Positions 54,062 to 63,528 of a DNA stretch of 64,000 nt are shown piece after piece. Location: assembly GCF_002117145.1 (NCBI RefSeq), contig NZ_CP008743.1:248001-312000 (forward strand). Direction: 5' to 3'. Position numbers and translations under genes: made by a program. Numbering within the stretch: the first letter of the stretch is position 1; each line of letters opens with the position of its first letter. Below the pieces are notes generated by a model. It was not told the DNA's origin. It saw only the letters and a program-made list of their open reading frames with translations, and did no database searches. The DNA is from Candidatus Nucleicultrix amoebiphila FS5. Lineage in GTDB: Bacteria; Pseudomonadota; Alphaproteobacteria; Caedimonadales; Nucleicultricaceae.

Positions 54062-56542
54062 TTAATAAACTCCCTCTGTTGCAACAAGAGGTTCAGTAGG
54101 CGATGGCGTTAACCAAGCATCACTTTGATTCTCTTCTTCATAGGATAATTTTTTATCTTCATGACTCTCTTCATCGTCATCTTGAATTTCTGTTTCCGAC
54201 AAAAATGCTTCTAAAATAGTCCCTTGATGTCCAGTTTCTGTTTGCTTACCACTTTGAGAATCAACACGAACAAATTTGATTCCTGAGGGTGTTCTAAAAG
54301 GAACATCTGGCACCCCTTTTAAAGCATCTTTTAAGAAATCAGCAATGATAGGGCTAGCAGCGCGCGTACCCCCTTCATCTTTACCCAGGCTTCGCGTCAC
54401 ATCAAAACCTACATAGACGCCTACGACCAAATCAGGTGTATAAGCAATGGTCCAGGCATCATGACAATCGTTGGTCGTTCCAGTTTTCGCAGCAATCGTA
54501 TGTCCCAAACCACGCAACTTATGACCTGTACCACGCTGAACAGCTCCTTCTAAAATAGAATTTAATTGATAAATCATACGTTCATCTGCAAGTTGCATCG
54601 TACGCGTTTTTAAAAGAGGTGGCATTGAAGGATTCGTACGCGCTGCGTCACAGCCTACACATGTTTTAAAGGTATTAAACATGAGAGTACGCCCCTGTCG
54701 ATCTTGAATACGTTCAATCATCGTCGGCTCAACTCTTTTACCGCCATTAGCAAATGCAGAAAAACCCGCCATCATCTTCATGAGAGTGGTCTCTCCCGCT
54801 CCTAGAACCATAGCTAATTGAGCAGGCATATGATCTAAGATTCCAAATCTCTGCGCGACATCTGCCACTGCTTGAATCCCAACTTTTTCATAAACCATCC
54901 TAATGGTCGGGACGTTACGCGAAACTTCTAACGCGCGTCTAAAACTAAGTACCCCCACAAAGTCTTTATGAAAATTTTGAGGTCGCCAAATACCTTGGCC
55001 ATAACCTATGTTGAGTTCAAACGGATCATCGTGAAGGGTCGTTGAAGGCGTCAATCCTTGTTCAAGACCTGCCAAATAAACAAATGGCTTAAAAGCAGAA
55101 CCTGCTTGACGTTGAGCTTGCGTAGCACGATTGAATTGGCTCATTTCAAAGCTGTATCCACCATGCATTGCCAACACGCGTCCCGTATGAGGATCCATAG
55201 CAACGATAGCTCCAGAAACCTGAGGAATTTGACGAAGATAAAAGCTTCTTGCATTTGCCTCCGCATTTTTTTTATCAACAAGGACAACATCACCAACCTT
55301 CATAACTTCATGCACAGAAGTCACTTGTGGACCTAAGGCACGATCTGAAATCCATCTTCTTGCCCACTTTAAATCCGCTAGTTCAATAGTCCCAATGTTT
55401 CCTTCTTCAGTCCCTACAACAGCGTGTTTTTGATCTACAGCTAAGACTAAAACCATCTGCCAATTACCGGCACCAGAGGGCTTTACGAGACTTTTTAGGT
55501 GTTGAATCCAGAGATCTTTATCCTTTTTATAATCCTTGATTTGGACATCTAAATGGATAACTGGCCCCCGCCAACCATGACGACGATCATAGGTAAGAAG
55601 TCCCATTTTTAAAGCTTCACGAGCAATATTCTGCAATCGAGGATCAAGGGTTGTGCGCACTACGAGACCTTCTTTATATAGTACCGACTCACCAAATTTT
55701 TTAATCAAGTCACGGCGCACTTCTTCCGCAAAATAATTTGCCTGAACCAATTCAGCTCCTGTGCGTTGAATAACGGTGAGAGGTGTTTGAATAGCCTCTA
55801 CTGCCTGTTCATGAGTAATATGGCCGTCTTCGTACATACGGCTAATCACCCAATCACGACGCGCTTTAGCACGTTCAGTATATTTTTGAGGATTATAACG
55901 TGTTGGAGCTTTTGGCAAAGCTGCAATAAATGCAAGCTCAGCCACAGTTAATTCATCAAGGCTTTTATTAAAATAATTGAGCGCCGCAGCCGCTACGCCA
56001 TAACACCCCCCTCCCAGGTAAATCTCATTTAGGTAAAGTTCTAAGATGTAGTCCTTTGTGTAAGCCTTTTCGATACGAAAAGCTAAAATTGCTTCTTTAA
56101 TTTTACGTTCGAGAGAAATGTTATTGGAAATATCTGAAAGAAGAAAATTTTTTGCAACTTGTTGCGTAATGGTTGAAGCACCAATAGGTCTTTTAAGCTG
56201 TCCTAGACGTTGTACGTTCGTGATGCTCGCCCGAATAATTCCGGGAATATCTAGACCGAAATGACTATAAAAATTCTTATCTTCAGCTGAAAGAAAAGCA
56301 TTAATTACTTTTTGAGGAATGGATTGAATAGGCAAATACACACGCTTTTGTGCAGCATATTCAGCAAATAAGCGTCCGTCATTAGCGTATAATCTTGTAA
56401 CAACTTGGGGTTTATAGTTAGCCAGTTCTTGATAATTGGGGAGGCCTGCACCGAAAAAATAAAAGAGGCCAAATGCAGCAAAGATACCTAAGAAGCCCAG
56501 CATAAGAACAAAGCTTAATAAAGAAACAAAAAATCGACGCAA
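54062..56542 (-). CDS. mrcA: Penicillin-binding protein 1A
   Basis: 826 residues: N-terminal membrane anchor, glycosyltransferase-51 domain with EDKNFYSHFG (87-96, catalytic Glu), GASTITQQVAKN and RKIKEAILAFRIEK, a PBP1A-type OB-like insert, and a transpeptidase domain with SAFK (near 482), SRN and KTGT (near 684). It polymerises and cross-links peptidoglycan, so the cell has a wall. The acidic C-terminal tail (DDDEESHED) is low-complexity. It lies 109 bp upstream of prfB and divergent from rne. Confidence 0.96.
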   Translation of the reverse strand: MRRFFVSLLSFVLMLGFLGIFAAFGLFYFFGAGLPNYQELANYKPQVVTRLYANDGRLFAEYAAQKRVYLPIQSIPQKVINAFLSAEDKNFYSHFGLDIPGIIRASITNVQRLGQLKRPIGASTITQQVAKNFLLSDISNNISLERKIKEAILAFRIEKAYTKDYILELYLNEIYLGGGCYGVAAAALNYFNKSLDELTVAELAFIAALPKAPTRYNPQKYTERAKARRDWVISRMYEDGHITHEQAVEAIQTPLTVIQRTGAELVQANYFAEEVRRDLIKKFGESVLYKEGLVVRTTLDPRLQNIAREALKMGLLTYDRRHGWRGPVIHLDVQIKDYKKDKDLWIQHLKSLVKPSGAGNWQMVLVLAVDQKHAVVGTEEGNIGTIELADLKWARRWISDRALGPQVTSVHEVMKVGDVVLVDKKNAEANARSFYLRQIPQVSGAIVAMDPHTGRVLAMHGGYSFEMSQFNRATQAQRQAGSAFKPFVYLAGLEQGLTPSTTLHDDPFELNIGYGQGIWRPQNFHKDFVGVLSFRRALEVSRNVPTIRMVYEKVGIQAVADVAQRFGILDHMPAQLAMVLGAGETTLMKMMAGFSAFANGGKRVEPTMIERIQDRQGRTLMFNTFKTCVGCDAARTNPSMPPLLKTRTMQLADERMIYQLNSILEGAVQRGTGHKLRGLGHTIAAKTGTTNDCHDAWTIAYTPDLVVGVYVGFDVTRSLGKDEGGTRAASPIIADFLKDALKGVPDVPFRTPSGIKFVRVDSQSGKQTETGHQGTILEAFLSETEIQDDDEESHEDKKLSYEEENQSDAWLTPSPTEPLVATEGVY

Positions 56543-57032
56543 AAGCTGGTATCCTTCGTACGTTTCAACTGGGAGATCTACCCATCACGGATATAAACTC
56601 AAAGAAGAGTATATCTTGCTTATGCCAAAACCTCAATTTTGTTTCAAGAGTATTATACTGTATCTTAGTTCAGAATATGACCAAATTGGTTACTTTTTAT
56701 GATTTTTAACTCAAAAAAGAAAAGAGTTGTTCTTAAAATAAACAATCGTTATCCTATAGTTGTATTGAATGCTAGTTTAATGGGAGACATACAATATTAA
56801 CAGGTTTCCCCTTCTAGCGAAGCGTATATGAATTTTGAAGAGCTGGCTTGCGCCACTAACTTTGGTTAAAACTTGTAGGTTTTGAATATAATGATAAGAA
56901 TTCAAGCTGAGAATTTAGATAAAATAACCTCTCCAGCATTTTTCCCCTTAATTGGGCTTAGATCCAATCAGGACCTTGGTGCTGCAGCTCTTCCCATTAT
57001 TATGTGCATAAAGGCACAAGGAGTTGTAGACT
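56543..57032. other. Intergenic region between mrcA and rne, including the long rne leader
   Basis: 490 bp without a supported gene; a 71-codon frame across the rne start is not credible. Near the right end, TGTGC (57003-57007) pairs with GCACA (57014-57018) immediately before the AAGGAG (57018-57023) of rne, so the hairpin may regulate its translation. RNase E leaders are often self-cleaved, which would fit. Confidence 0.5.
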
Positions 57033-59315
57033 ATGGCAAAAAAGATGTTGATCGATGCGGCCCACCCCGAGGAAACGCGCGTTGCAATTATCGATGAGAA
57101 TAAGCGACTTATCGATTATGATTTTGAATCTGCTACAAAGAAAACGCTAAAAGGTAATATATATCTGGCTAAAGTAGCTAGAGTTGAACCATCGTTACAA
57201 GCTGCTTTCATTGATTATGGTGCTGAACGGCACGGATTTTTAGCTTTCAATGAAATTCATCCTGATTATTTCCGCATTCCCATCTCTGATCGCCAAGCTT
57301 TAGAAAAAAAACTCAACGAAGAAGTTGAACAACTTCGTGAACAAGAAAATGCCAAAATAGCTTTAGAAGAAGAGAAGAAAGAAGCAACAACTGACGGGGA
57401 AACAGAAGTTTCAACAATTGGCGGCGAATTAGATGTCAGTGATGCGGATGATCAAGAAGAGGAACACTACCGTCCTTCTCTCCATCGTCTCTATAAAATC
57501 CAAGAAGTTATTAAGAAAAATCAGATTCTTTTAGTACAGGTCACAAAGGAAGAACGTGGCGGTAAAGGGGCTGCGCTCACTACTTATATTTCCATGGCAG
57601 GTCGTTATTGTGTTCTTATGCCCAACTCTCCTAGAAGTGGTGGTATTTCAAGAAAAATATCGAATATCACAGATCGTAAGCGTTTACGCAGTATTCTAGA
57701 TTCCTTAGAAACACCAGAAGGAATGGGGCTTATCATTCGTACAGCCGGAATGGAAAGAACCAAAGTTGAGATTAAGCGTGACGCCGAGTATTTAATGCGT
57801 CAATGGAATTCTATTCGTAAAAGTACGCTTGAATCCATTGCCCCCTCTTTAATTTATCAAGAGGACGATATTACGAAGCGTGCTATTCGAGATCTATATA
57901 CTAAGGATATTGCAGAAGTTTTGGTAGAAGGCGAAGAAGGTCATAGAGTCGCAAAAGCCTTTATGAAAAGCCTTATGCCCAGTCATGTGAAGCGGGTGAA
58001 ACTTTATAGTAGCGATGGCGTGCCTCTTTTCTATCATGCAAAGATTGAAAAGCAAATTGATGAAATGCATAGCCCCATGGTTCGCTTACCCTCGGGCGGT
58101 TCAATCGTTATTCATCCCACAGAAGCGTTAGTTTCCATTGATATTAACTCTGGTCGAGCGACAAAAGAGCGCCATATTGAAGAAACAGCTTATAAGACAA
58201 ACTTGGAAGCCGCTGAAGAGATCTATCGTCAGGTGCGTTTAAGAGATCTGGCAGGACTGATTGTTATTGACTTTATTGATATGGACAATAATAAGAATAC
58301 TGCCAATGTAGAGAGACGTGTACGTGAGATTTTCCGTAATGACCGTGCCCGTGTACAAATTGGTAAAATAAGCCCCTTTGGACTTTTAGAATTATCACGT
58401 CAACGTCTCAAGCCAAGCATTTTGGAAACAGCTTCTGTACCCTGCCCGCACTGCCAAGCAACAGGCTTTATTCGGTCAACTGAATCTGTAGCGATCATGA
58501 TCATTCGTATCCTTGAAGAAGAAGGTTTTGCAAAGAAAGCTAAAAAAGTCTTATTGAAGGTTCCAGAAGCTGTTGCTTTTTATATCCTGAACAATAAGCG
58601 TTTACAGTTATCTTCAATGGAAAAGCGCCATGGATTCACTGTTGTTATTGAAAGTGATCCTAAAATTATAACACCTAATTATACGATCACACGTCTTGAA
58701 GAAGTCGAGACAAAAAAACCACAAGTCTCAGAAGAACCCCGGGAACAAAAGGAAGTTCAAGAAGAGACTCCTACTCCCCAACATCCTCACCAACAAAAGA
58801 AAGGTGGAGGACGTAATCGTCATCGTCGTCGTTCAAAACATCAGCATCATACTCAAAATTTTAATCAACCGCATCATGGTGAAGACGCACATCAACCTTC
58901 TGAACCAAATGGAAACATCAAGCCTCCTGTTCAAAACGAAGTTCACACCGATGAAATGCCTATGAAGAAGCAAGATGAATCCAGCCAATCAGAGGGTGCG
59001 ACGACAGGATCAGGAGGAGGTAGCGGTGGACATCGACATCGTCACCGCCATCGTCATTTTAGGCACCGTCATAAGAACCGTCCTCATAATCCACAACAAG
59101 GAGATGAGAAGGCTCAAGGAGCTTCACAATCAGAGGGAGCTTCCCCCTCTCCTACCCATGAACATACGCAAGCACCTACACAGAAATCGAAAGAAAATAT
59201 TCCTGTGAGTGATACTGCTTCTCATGAAGGCCCTGAGAGCACGACGAAGGGAAAAGGTAAGGGTCGTAAAAGCTGGCTTAAAAGATTGATTAAAAAAACA
59301 GATGAAAACAATTAA
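57033..59315 (+). CDS. rne: Ribonuclease E/G family endoribonuclease
   Basis: 760 residues. S1 domain (KGNIYLAKVARVEPSLQAAFIDYG) interrupted by an acidic insert as in alphaproteobacterial RNase E, DNase-I-like catalytic region with VSIDINSGRAT (Asp near 370) and IDFIDMDNNKN (near 412), and the zinc link CPHCQATG (near 470). The C-terminal 190 residues are disordered and His/Arg-rich (GGRNRHRRRSKHQHH, GGHRHRHRHRHFRHRHKNR), serving as an RNA- or partner-binding arm. The stop overlaps the M48 gene by 14 bp. Confidence 0.96.
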   Translation: MAKKMLIDAAHPEETRVAIIDENKRLIDYDFESATKKTLKGNIYLAKVARVEPSLQAAFIDYGAERHGFLAFNEIHPDYFRIPISDRQALEKKLNEEVEQLREQENAKIALEEEKKEATTDGETEVSTIGGELDVSDADDQEEEHYRPSLHRLYKIQEVIKKNQILLVQVTKEERGGKGAALTTYISMAGRYCVLMPNSPRSGGISRKISNITDRKRLRSILDSLETPEGMGLIIRTAGMERTKVEIKRDAEYLMRQWNSIRKSTLESIAPSLIYQEDDITKRAIRDLYTKDIAEVLVEGEEGHRVAKAFMKSLMPSHVKRVKLYSSDGVPLFYHAKIEKQIDEMHSPMVRLPSGGSIVIHPTEALVSIDINSGRATKERHIEETAYKTNLEAAEEIYRQVRLRDLAGLIVIDFIDMDNNKNTANVERRVREIFRNDRARVQIGKISPFGLLELSRQRLKPSILETASVPCPHCQATGFIRSTESVAIMIIRILEEEGFAKKAKKVLLKVPEAVAFYILNNKRLQLSSMEKRHGFTVVIESDPKIITPNYTITRLEEVETKKPQVSEEPREQKEVQEETPTPQHPHQQKKGGGRNRHRRRSKHQHHTQNFNQPHHGEDAHQPSEPNGNIKPPVQNEVHTDEMPMKKQDESSQSEGATTGSGGGSGGHRHRHRHRHFRHRHKNRPHNPQQGDEKAQGASQSEGASPSPTHEHTQAPTQKSKENIPVSDTASHEGPESTTKGKGKGRKSWLKRLIKKTDENN

Positions 59316-60744
59316 ACATATTCTTCTTTTCTGTGCTCTCTGGTTTGGAATTCAAAATTCCGCAGTAGCTTTGACTGTCTTTAAAGAAGGTACAATCATT
59401 CGTGATGCAGAAATTGAACAAGTCTTGAGGGATTTCACCAAGCCTATCTTTGAAGCTGCGGGATTAAACCCAAAAGATCTTCAATTGTTTGTGATCGTGG
59501 ACGATACAATCAATGCGGCTGCTACAACAAATTATACTTTTCTGTTAAATACTGGTTTTTTAACGGGTGCTAACAATGCCTCTGAGATCATCGGAGTTCT
59601 TGCTCACGAAACAGGCCACATCGCGGATGGACATATTGCCCGGTCTGAGTCTGCAATGGCAAAATCACAACTTTTAGGCCTTGGCGCTATGGCTTTAGCT
59701 GCAGCTGCGGCTTATGTTGGTCGACCACAAAGTGGAACAGGTATAGGGTCAGACGTCACGAACAAAGGTGGTTCTGTGATGTATGATTCTATTGATGCTT
59801 ATCGAAATGATGCAAGTGCGATAGTAGGCACTGGCATGGCTTTTGGACTAAAAAACCTTATGAAATATAGCCGAGGACAAGAAGGTTCAGCCGACCAAGC
59901 AGCCATTAAATTTTTAAATAAGCTTGATTGGTCCCCTCAAGGTTTGTTTGACTTTATGAAAAAATTACATCAACAAGAACTTTTATCACCTGAGATGCAA
60001 GACCCCTATATGCTTAGCCATCCTTTGACAACAGAGCGTCTTGAAGCTTTTAAACAAGCAATTGCTAAAGTTCCTCAGACCAAAGCAATTCCCCATAAAT
60101 TTGAAACTGAATTTCAACTTATCAAGGCTAAGCTTATTGCTTTCCTAAAACCTGCTCAGGTTATTATTAAATATCCAAGCAAAGATACGTCACCAGAAGC
60201 GCGCTATGCGCGCGCCATTGCAGCTTTCAGAAACAGCAATATGGAGCAAGCGTTAACTTTGATGGATGGATTGATTAAGGATTTTCCAAATAATGCTTAC
60301 TTTTATGAGCAAAAAGGACAGATCCTTTATGAAAGTGGAAAGCTTCCACAAGCCATTGACTGTTTTCATCAAGCTGTCGAACGGGATCACCGTAACTCTC
60401 CTATCATTCGTTTATTTTACGCACAAGCACTTATAGAATCTGAGAACCCTGCATCCTTAACCAAGGCCAAGGAACAGCTGCTCGGCATCATGGATCGTGA
60501 ACGTTTTAATCCAAATCTCTGGTATTCTTTATCCGTGGTTTACGGTCGCGAAGGAGATATGGGAAAAAGCGCTCTTTATCTGGCCGAAAAAGCACTTTGT
60601 GAACGAAAATACGAGATTGCTGAAAAGCAAGCTAAACGCGCACTCACAATGCTAAAAAATGACGTCGATAAGCTTCAAGCCAATGATATCCTCAAAGGAC
60701 TCGATGCCGTGAAAAAGGATTCTCCTTCTTCTGAGGATGATTAA
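59302..60744 (+). CDS. M48 family metalloprotease with TPR domain (BepA-like)
   Basis: 480 residues: signal peptide (ending AVA), zinc motif AHETGHIADGH (HExxH) near residue 96, third ligand region GSADQAAI, a membrane-active-looking LLGLGAMALAAAAAYVG loop, and C-terminal TPR-like helices (ARAIAAFRNSNMEQALTLMDGLIKDFPNN...). BepA-type proteases degrade stalled outer-membrane proteins in the periplasm and work with BamA. Overlap with rne suggests coupling. Confidence 0.93.
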   Translation: MKTIKHILLFCALWFGIQNSAVALTVFKEGTIIRDAEIEQVLRDFTKPIFEAAGLNPKDLQLFVIVDDTINAAATTNYTFLLNTGFLTGANNASEIIGVLAHETGHIADGHIARSESAMAKSQLLGLGAMALAAAAAYVGRPQSGTGIGSDVTNKGGSVMYDSIDAYRNDASAIVGTGMAFGLKNLMKYSRGQEGSADQAAIKFLNKLDWSPQGLFDFMKKLHQQELLSPEMQDPYMLSHPLTTERLEAFKQAIAKVPQTKAIPHKFETEFQLIKAKLIAFLKPAQVIIKYPSKDTSPEARYARAIAAFRNSNMEQALTLMDGLIKDFPNNAYFYEQKGQILYESGKLPQAIDCFHQAVERDHRNSPIIRLFYAQALIESENPASLTKAKEQLLGIMDRERFNPNLWYSLSVVYGREGDMGKSALYLAEKALCERKYEIAEKQAKRALTMLKNDVDKLQANDILKGLDAVKKDSPSSEDD

Positions 60745-60818
60745 GCACTTTTTATATCGACGTCCGCGCATCATCCTTGTATTGTTTTTTCCGAGATAAT
60801 TATTTAATGGGGAGAATT

Positions 60819-61502
60819 ATGTACCAATCACTCAAAATTTTTGCACTCAGCACAGCATTATTAATGACAAACAATGTTACGTCTCTTAAGGCTGCATGGT
60901 CTGAACAAGCTAAGAGCACGCATACTGAAGTAGATACTGGCACATCACAGGACGTGCAAAAAAAGATTAATGCGAATCGTGAAAAGCTTTTTGCAGCTGC
61001 TAATGTACCCTTTGTTGGGGCTTCAGCAGGCAAAGTCATTGGCGTTATGTTTGTTGATCATCTCTGTGGACACTGTAAAACTTTTTACGCGACTGCTGAA
61101 GCAGTCTTAGCGAAACATCCTGACGTTCGTATTCTTGTACGCTCTATTCCTCTTTTTGGAGAACCTTCTGTGTTCATTGAACGCGCTGCGCAAGCTGCTT
61201 TTTTTCAAGACCCTGATAAATATGAAAAATTTATTCAATTGATTCACAAAATGGGTCCTGCAGCGAATGAACAAAGCATCCCAGGATTAGCAAAGTCAGT
61301 GGGCCTTAATCCTGATCAATTATTGAAAGATATGAATTCACCGAAAGTTGCACAGCTTTTACACGAAAATAGCCGTTTAGCTGAAGTGATGGGGATCAAT
61401 GCCACGCCAACATCTATTATTGATGGTGTTCTTATTGAAGGGGGCGTATCAGGAGATGCGCTTGAACAGCTCATTGCTCTGACCAAAAGTCAGCAGGCTT
61501 AA
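60819..61502 (+). CDS. DsbA-family thiol oxidoreductase (Com1-like)
   Basis: About 227 residues from ATG at 60819, which has GGGGAG four bases before and starts a signal peptide; the earlier 14 codons are not credible. Thioredoxin-like domain with DHLCGHCKTFY (CGHC active site), an inserted helical domain, and cis-proline segment ATPTSIIDG. It resembles Com1-type DsbA relatives of intracellular bacteria and should introduce or isomerise disulfides in the periplasm. Confidence 0.92.
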   Translation: MYQSLKIFALSTALLMTNNVTSLKAAWSEQAKSTHTEVDTGTSQDVQKKINANREKLFAAANVPFVGASAGKVIGVMFVDHLCGHCKTFYATAEAVLAKHPDVRILVRSIPLFGEPSVFIERAAQAAFFQDPDKYEKFIQLIHKMGPAANEQSIPGLAKSVGLNPDQLLKDMNSPKVAQLLHENSRLAEVMGINATPTSIIDGVLIEGGVSGDALEQLIALTKSQQA

Positions 61503-61535
61503 CTGGACACTAGAGCGCTGGATAAGAAGGAAAAC

Positions 61536-61613
61536 TGGGGCGAGTGATGGGAATTGAACCCACGACCTCCAGTGCCACAAACTGGCGCTCTAACCAACTG
61601 AGCTACACCCGCC
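61536..61613 (-). tRNA. tRNA-His(GTG)
   Basis: Acceptor GCGGGTG pairs with CACTCGC, preceded by the extra G(-1) and opposite discriminator C, both diagnostic of tRNA-His. Anticodon stem CCAGT/ACTGG encloses TTGTGGC (anticodon GTG); CCA encoded. Confidence 0.96.
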
Positions 61614-61752
61614 ACCTAAGAATGGGTTTTTTTAACCTATTCATTTCCCATCGTCAAGGAAATGCGACGAAAGTTCCTGAATTAAAAATCACTTTTTTCA
61701 AAATTAAGATGCTTTTGTCCAGCGCTCTTTTTTGTTATAGCTGCTAAACCAA

Positions 61753-61842
61753 GGAGGGGTGCCGGAGCGGTCGAACGGGGCGGTCTCGAAAACCGTTGTG
61801 CGTGTAAGCGTACCGAGGGTTCGAATCCCTCCCCCTCCGCCA
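61753..61842 (+). tRNA. tRNA-Ser(CGA)
   Basis: Acceptor GGAGGGG pairs with CCCCTCC, anticodon stem GCGGT/ACCGT encloses CTCGAAA (anticodon CGA), a long variable arm (GTGCGTGTAAGCGTAC) is present, T-loop TTCGAAT, discriminator G and CCA encoded. Confidence 0.96.
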
Positions 61843-62188
61843 GATTTTTTGAGGCTGCGTTTTATATGCGTCATCAAAAACCGTCATCACAAGAAATCAC
61901 AGATGACAAAGAAGTTCAGTAAACACCTGGATCACCAGGTTCTTGCAGGGCAAGCGATAGCGATTGAGATACGTACTTCACTTTCTCTATTTTAGTTGTT
62001 TCACTCCTCAAAATCTCTATTATTGCCCCCCTTTATCTCCGATACATGCGAACACTCTGGTCAAAGGTATAAATATTCTAAACCTTTTGATTTACCTGGG
62101 TTTTAAAGAAAGAAGACCGAGGTAGAAAACAGATTAAACTAACTCTTATTATTATCTCGTTTAATTAGTTTTTGACAAAAAAATATCT
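61843..62188. other. Intergenic region with degenerate repeat remnant
   Basis: 346 bp without a credible gene. GTCATC (61883-61888) and GATGAC (61902-61907) form an inverted pair like the ends of the repeat units at 21021-21313, followed by CCTGG-ATCA-CCAGG (around 61926-61939); this may be a decayed member of that family. Confidence 0.4.
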
Positions 62189-62587
62189 TTAGAAAATTTC
62201 TGAAAAATCAACGGCGACTTTCTTTAGCTCGGTTGTTTCGTGGAGCCATATATACACTTCATTTTTCAAATGAGTATTTTCTTTGATAAAAACTAAAAAA
62301 TCACCGCAGCCATTAGTTGCTATAGCAATTGCGTTGTCTGGAAACCCTCTCCATTCGCGGGCTAATTTTGTTTCTTTGAAAATGCTATTGCACGTCCTGC
62401 TAATAGTTTTTTTATCTGTTTTATCAAAAAATGGAAATAGCTGCCAATGATCATCAGAAAACTCAATTTCTCCGCCATTTTCATTCATCATTTTGTTTCG
62501 ATATGATGAAGGAAATTTACAGCCTATTTCTTTTTCATTTTCTAAAATTATATTTTCTTGAGTAGGAAAAGCCATGTGTTTATCCAT
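62189..62587 (-). CDS. SMI1/KNR4 (SUKH) family protein
   Basis: 132 residues with the SUKH pattern: EIGCKFPSSYRNKMMNENGGEIEF, LFPFFD, GFPDNAIAIATNGCGDFLVFI and VYIWLHETTE. SUKH proteins commonly serve as immunity proteins against contact-dependent nuclease toxins. No toxin gene is adjacent, so it is an orphan here; it lies in a low-density, repeat- and IS-rich stretch, consistent with acquisition. The fourth codon after an ATG holds a second possible start. Confidence 0.85.
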   Translation of the reverse strand: MDKHMAFPTQENIILENEKEIGCKFPSSYRNKMMNENGGEIEFSDDHWQLFPFFDKTDKKTISRTCNSIFKETKLAREWRGFPDNAIAIATNGCGDFLVFIKENTHLKNEVYIWLHETTELKKVAVDFSEIF

Positions 62588-62831
62588 AATAATTTGCTCA
62601 TGATGTCGATTATTTAGATGATTGTCAATCCAACATAAAAAAACTTGTTCTTTGGTTTAAAAAAAGAAACAGAGAGTACATGATGAATTTCATCTTATGT
62701 ACAGAGAGCCAATTTTATATTCTCTAATTACATCTCTTTGGAGTTGGTTAAGTTATAGTGAAGAGAGACGTTTTATTATAACCTAAACTTAATGGTAAAA
62801 AATCATCCTAAGTCACTTCGGTACAATATGA
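62588..62831. other. Gene-free AT-rich stretch
   Basis: About 244 bp of AT-rich DNA between the SUKH gene and a coding remnant; I see no RNA gene or recognisable element in it. Confidence 0.5.
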
Positions 62832-63050
62832 AGCGAATTTGTACATCCATACGTATATAAACTTATAGAAGAAGGTAGGACTATTCATCCAAAAACTGAA
62901 GAGCTAAAAGCTAGGATTTTTACACAAGATCACTTAAAAGAAATACTAAAAGCCGCAAGATTTAGCTATATTAGAACTCTCAAAGATTTTGACCACTTTA
63001 AGAAACTGTTTAACCAAGATGAGTCTATCGTTGATGAATGCAGGAAATAA
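62832..63050 (+). pseudogene. C-terminal remnant of an unidentified gene
   Basis: An open frame of 72 codons, bounded upstream by TGA and without any start codon, ends in TAA at 63050. Its translation looks like genuine protein (YKLIEEGRTIHPKTEELKAR, FTQDHLKEILKAARFSYIR, DFDHFKKLF). Family not recognised. It overlaps the start of tspO. Likely the decayed 3' end of a gene. Confidence 0.5.
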
Positions 63051-63513
63051 AAATTATCTCTCTTTAGCTGTATGGATCGTATCACTTATCGTGATTGGAT
63101 CGATCATTGGGTCTTTAACGAAACCTGAGATTAGCACTTGGTATAGCACCTTAAATCGTTCAGCCATTACACCCCCAAACTATGTATTTCCGATTGCGTG
63201 GACTATTTTGTACGCGACAATCGGTGTTTGCGGATGGATCATTTGGCGCGCATCGTCATTTCCAGGTTTACGTCTCATCAAGTCCTTATATGCGCTTCAG
63301 TTAATTTTAAACTGGAGTTGGACGCCCTTGTTTTTCCACTATCACGCGCGCGGTTTTTCCCTTGTCGTTTTGGGGGCTATGGATATCGTCGTTAGCATGA
63401 TTATTTATTCATCCTATTCAAAGATCAGAGCGGTATCGCTCCTTATGATTCCTTATTTAGCGTGGATTCTATTTGCGAGCTATTTAAATTTTTATATATG
63501 GCAGCATAATTGA
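63034..63513 (+). CDS. tspO: TspO/MBR family tryptophan-rich sensory protein
   Basis: 159 residues from ATG at 63034, matching the usual 155-160 of TspO; a start at 63019 is possible. Five membrane helices with the family pattern KPEISTWYSTLNRSAITPPNYVFPIAWTILYATIGVCGWIIWR and LQLILNWSWTPLFFHYH, and LIPYLAWILFASYLNFYIW at the end. TspO binds porphyrins and cholesterol-like ligands in the outer or inner membrane and responds to stress and oxygen. Confidence 0.93.
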   Translation: MNAGNKNYLSLAVWIVSLIVIGSIIGSLTKPEISTWYSTLNRSAITPPNYVFPIAWTILYATIGVCGWIIWRASSFPGLRLIKSLYALQLILNWSWTPLFFHYHARGFSLVVLGAMDIVVSMIIYSSYSKIRAVSLLMIPYLAWILFASYLNFYIWQHN

Positions 63514-63528
63514 ATAGTATTTTTTTGT

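Noticed and set aside
56882-57097. 71-codon frame upstream of and overlapping rne
   Set aside because: It overlaps the well-supported rne start in another frame and has no ribosome-binding site; the DNA is better explained as an untranslated leader.
61759-61995. 78-codon plus-strand frame beginning inside tRNA-Ser
   Set aside because: Its first third is the tRNA gene itself and the remainder is repeat-like; not a protein gene.
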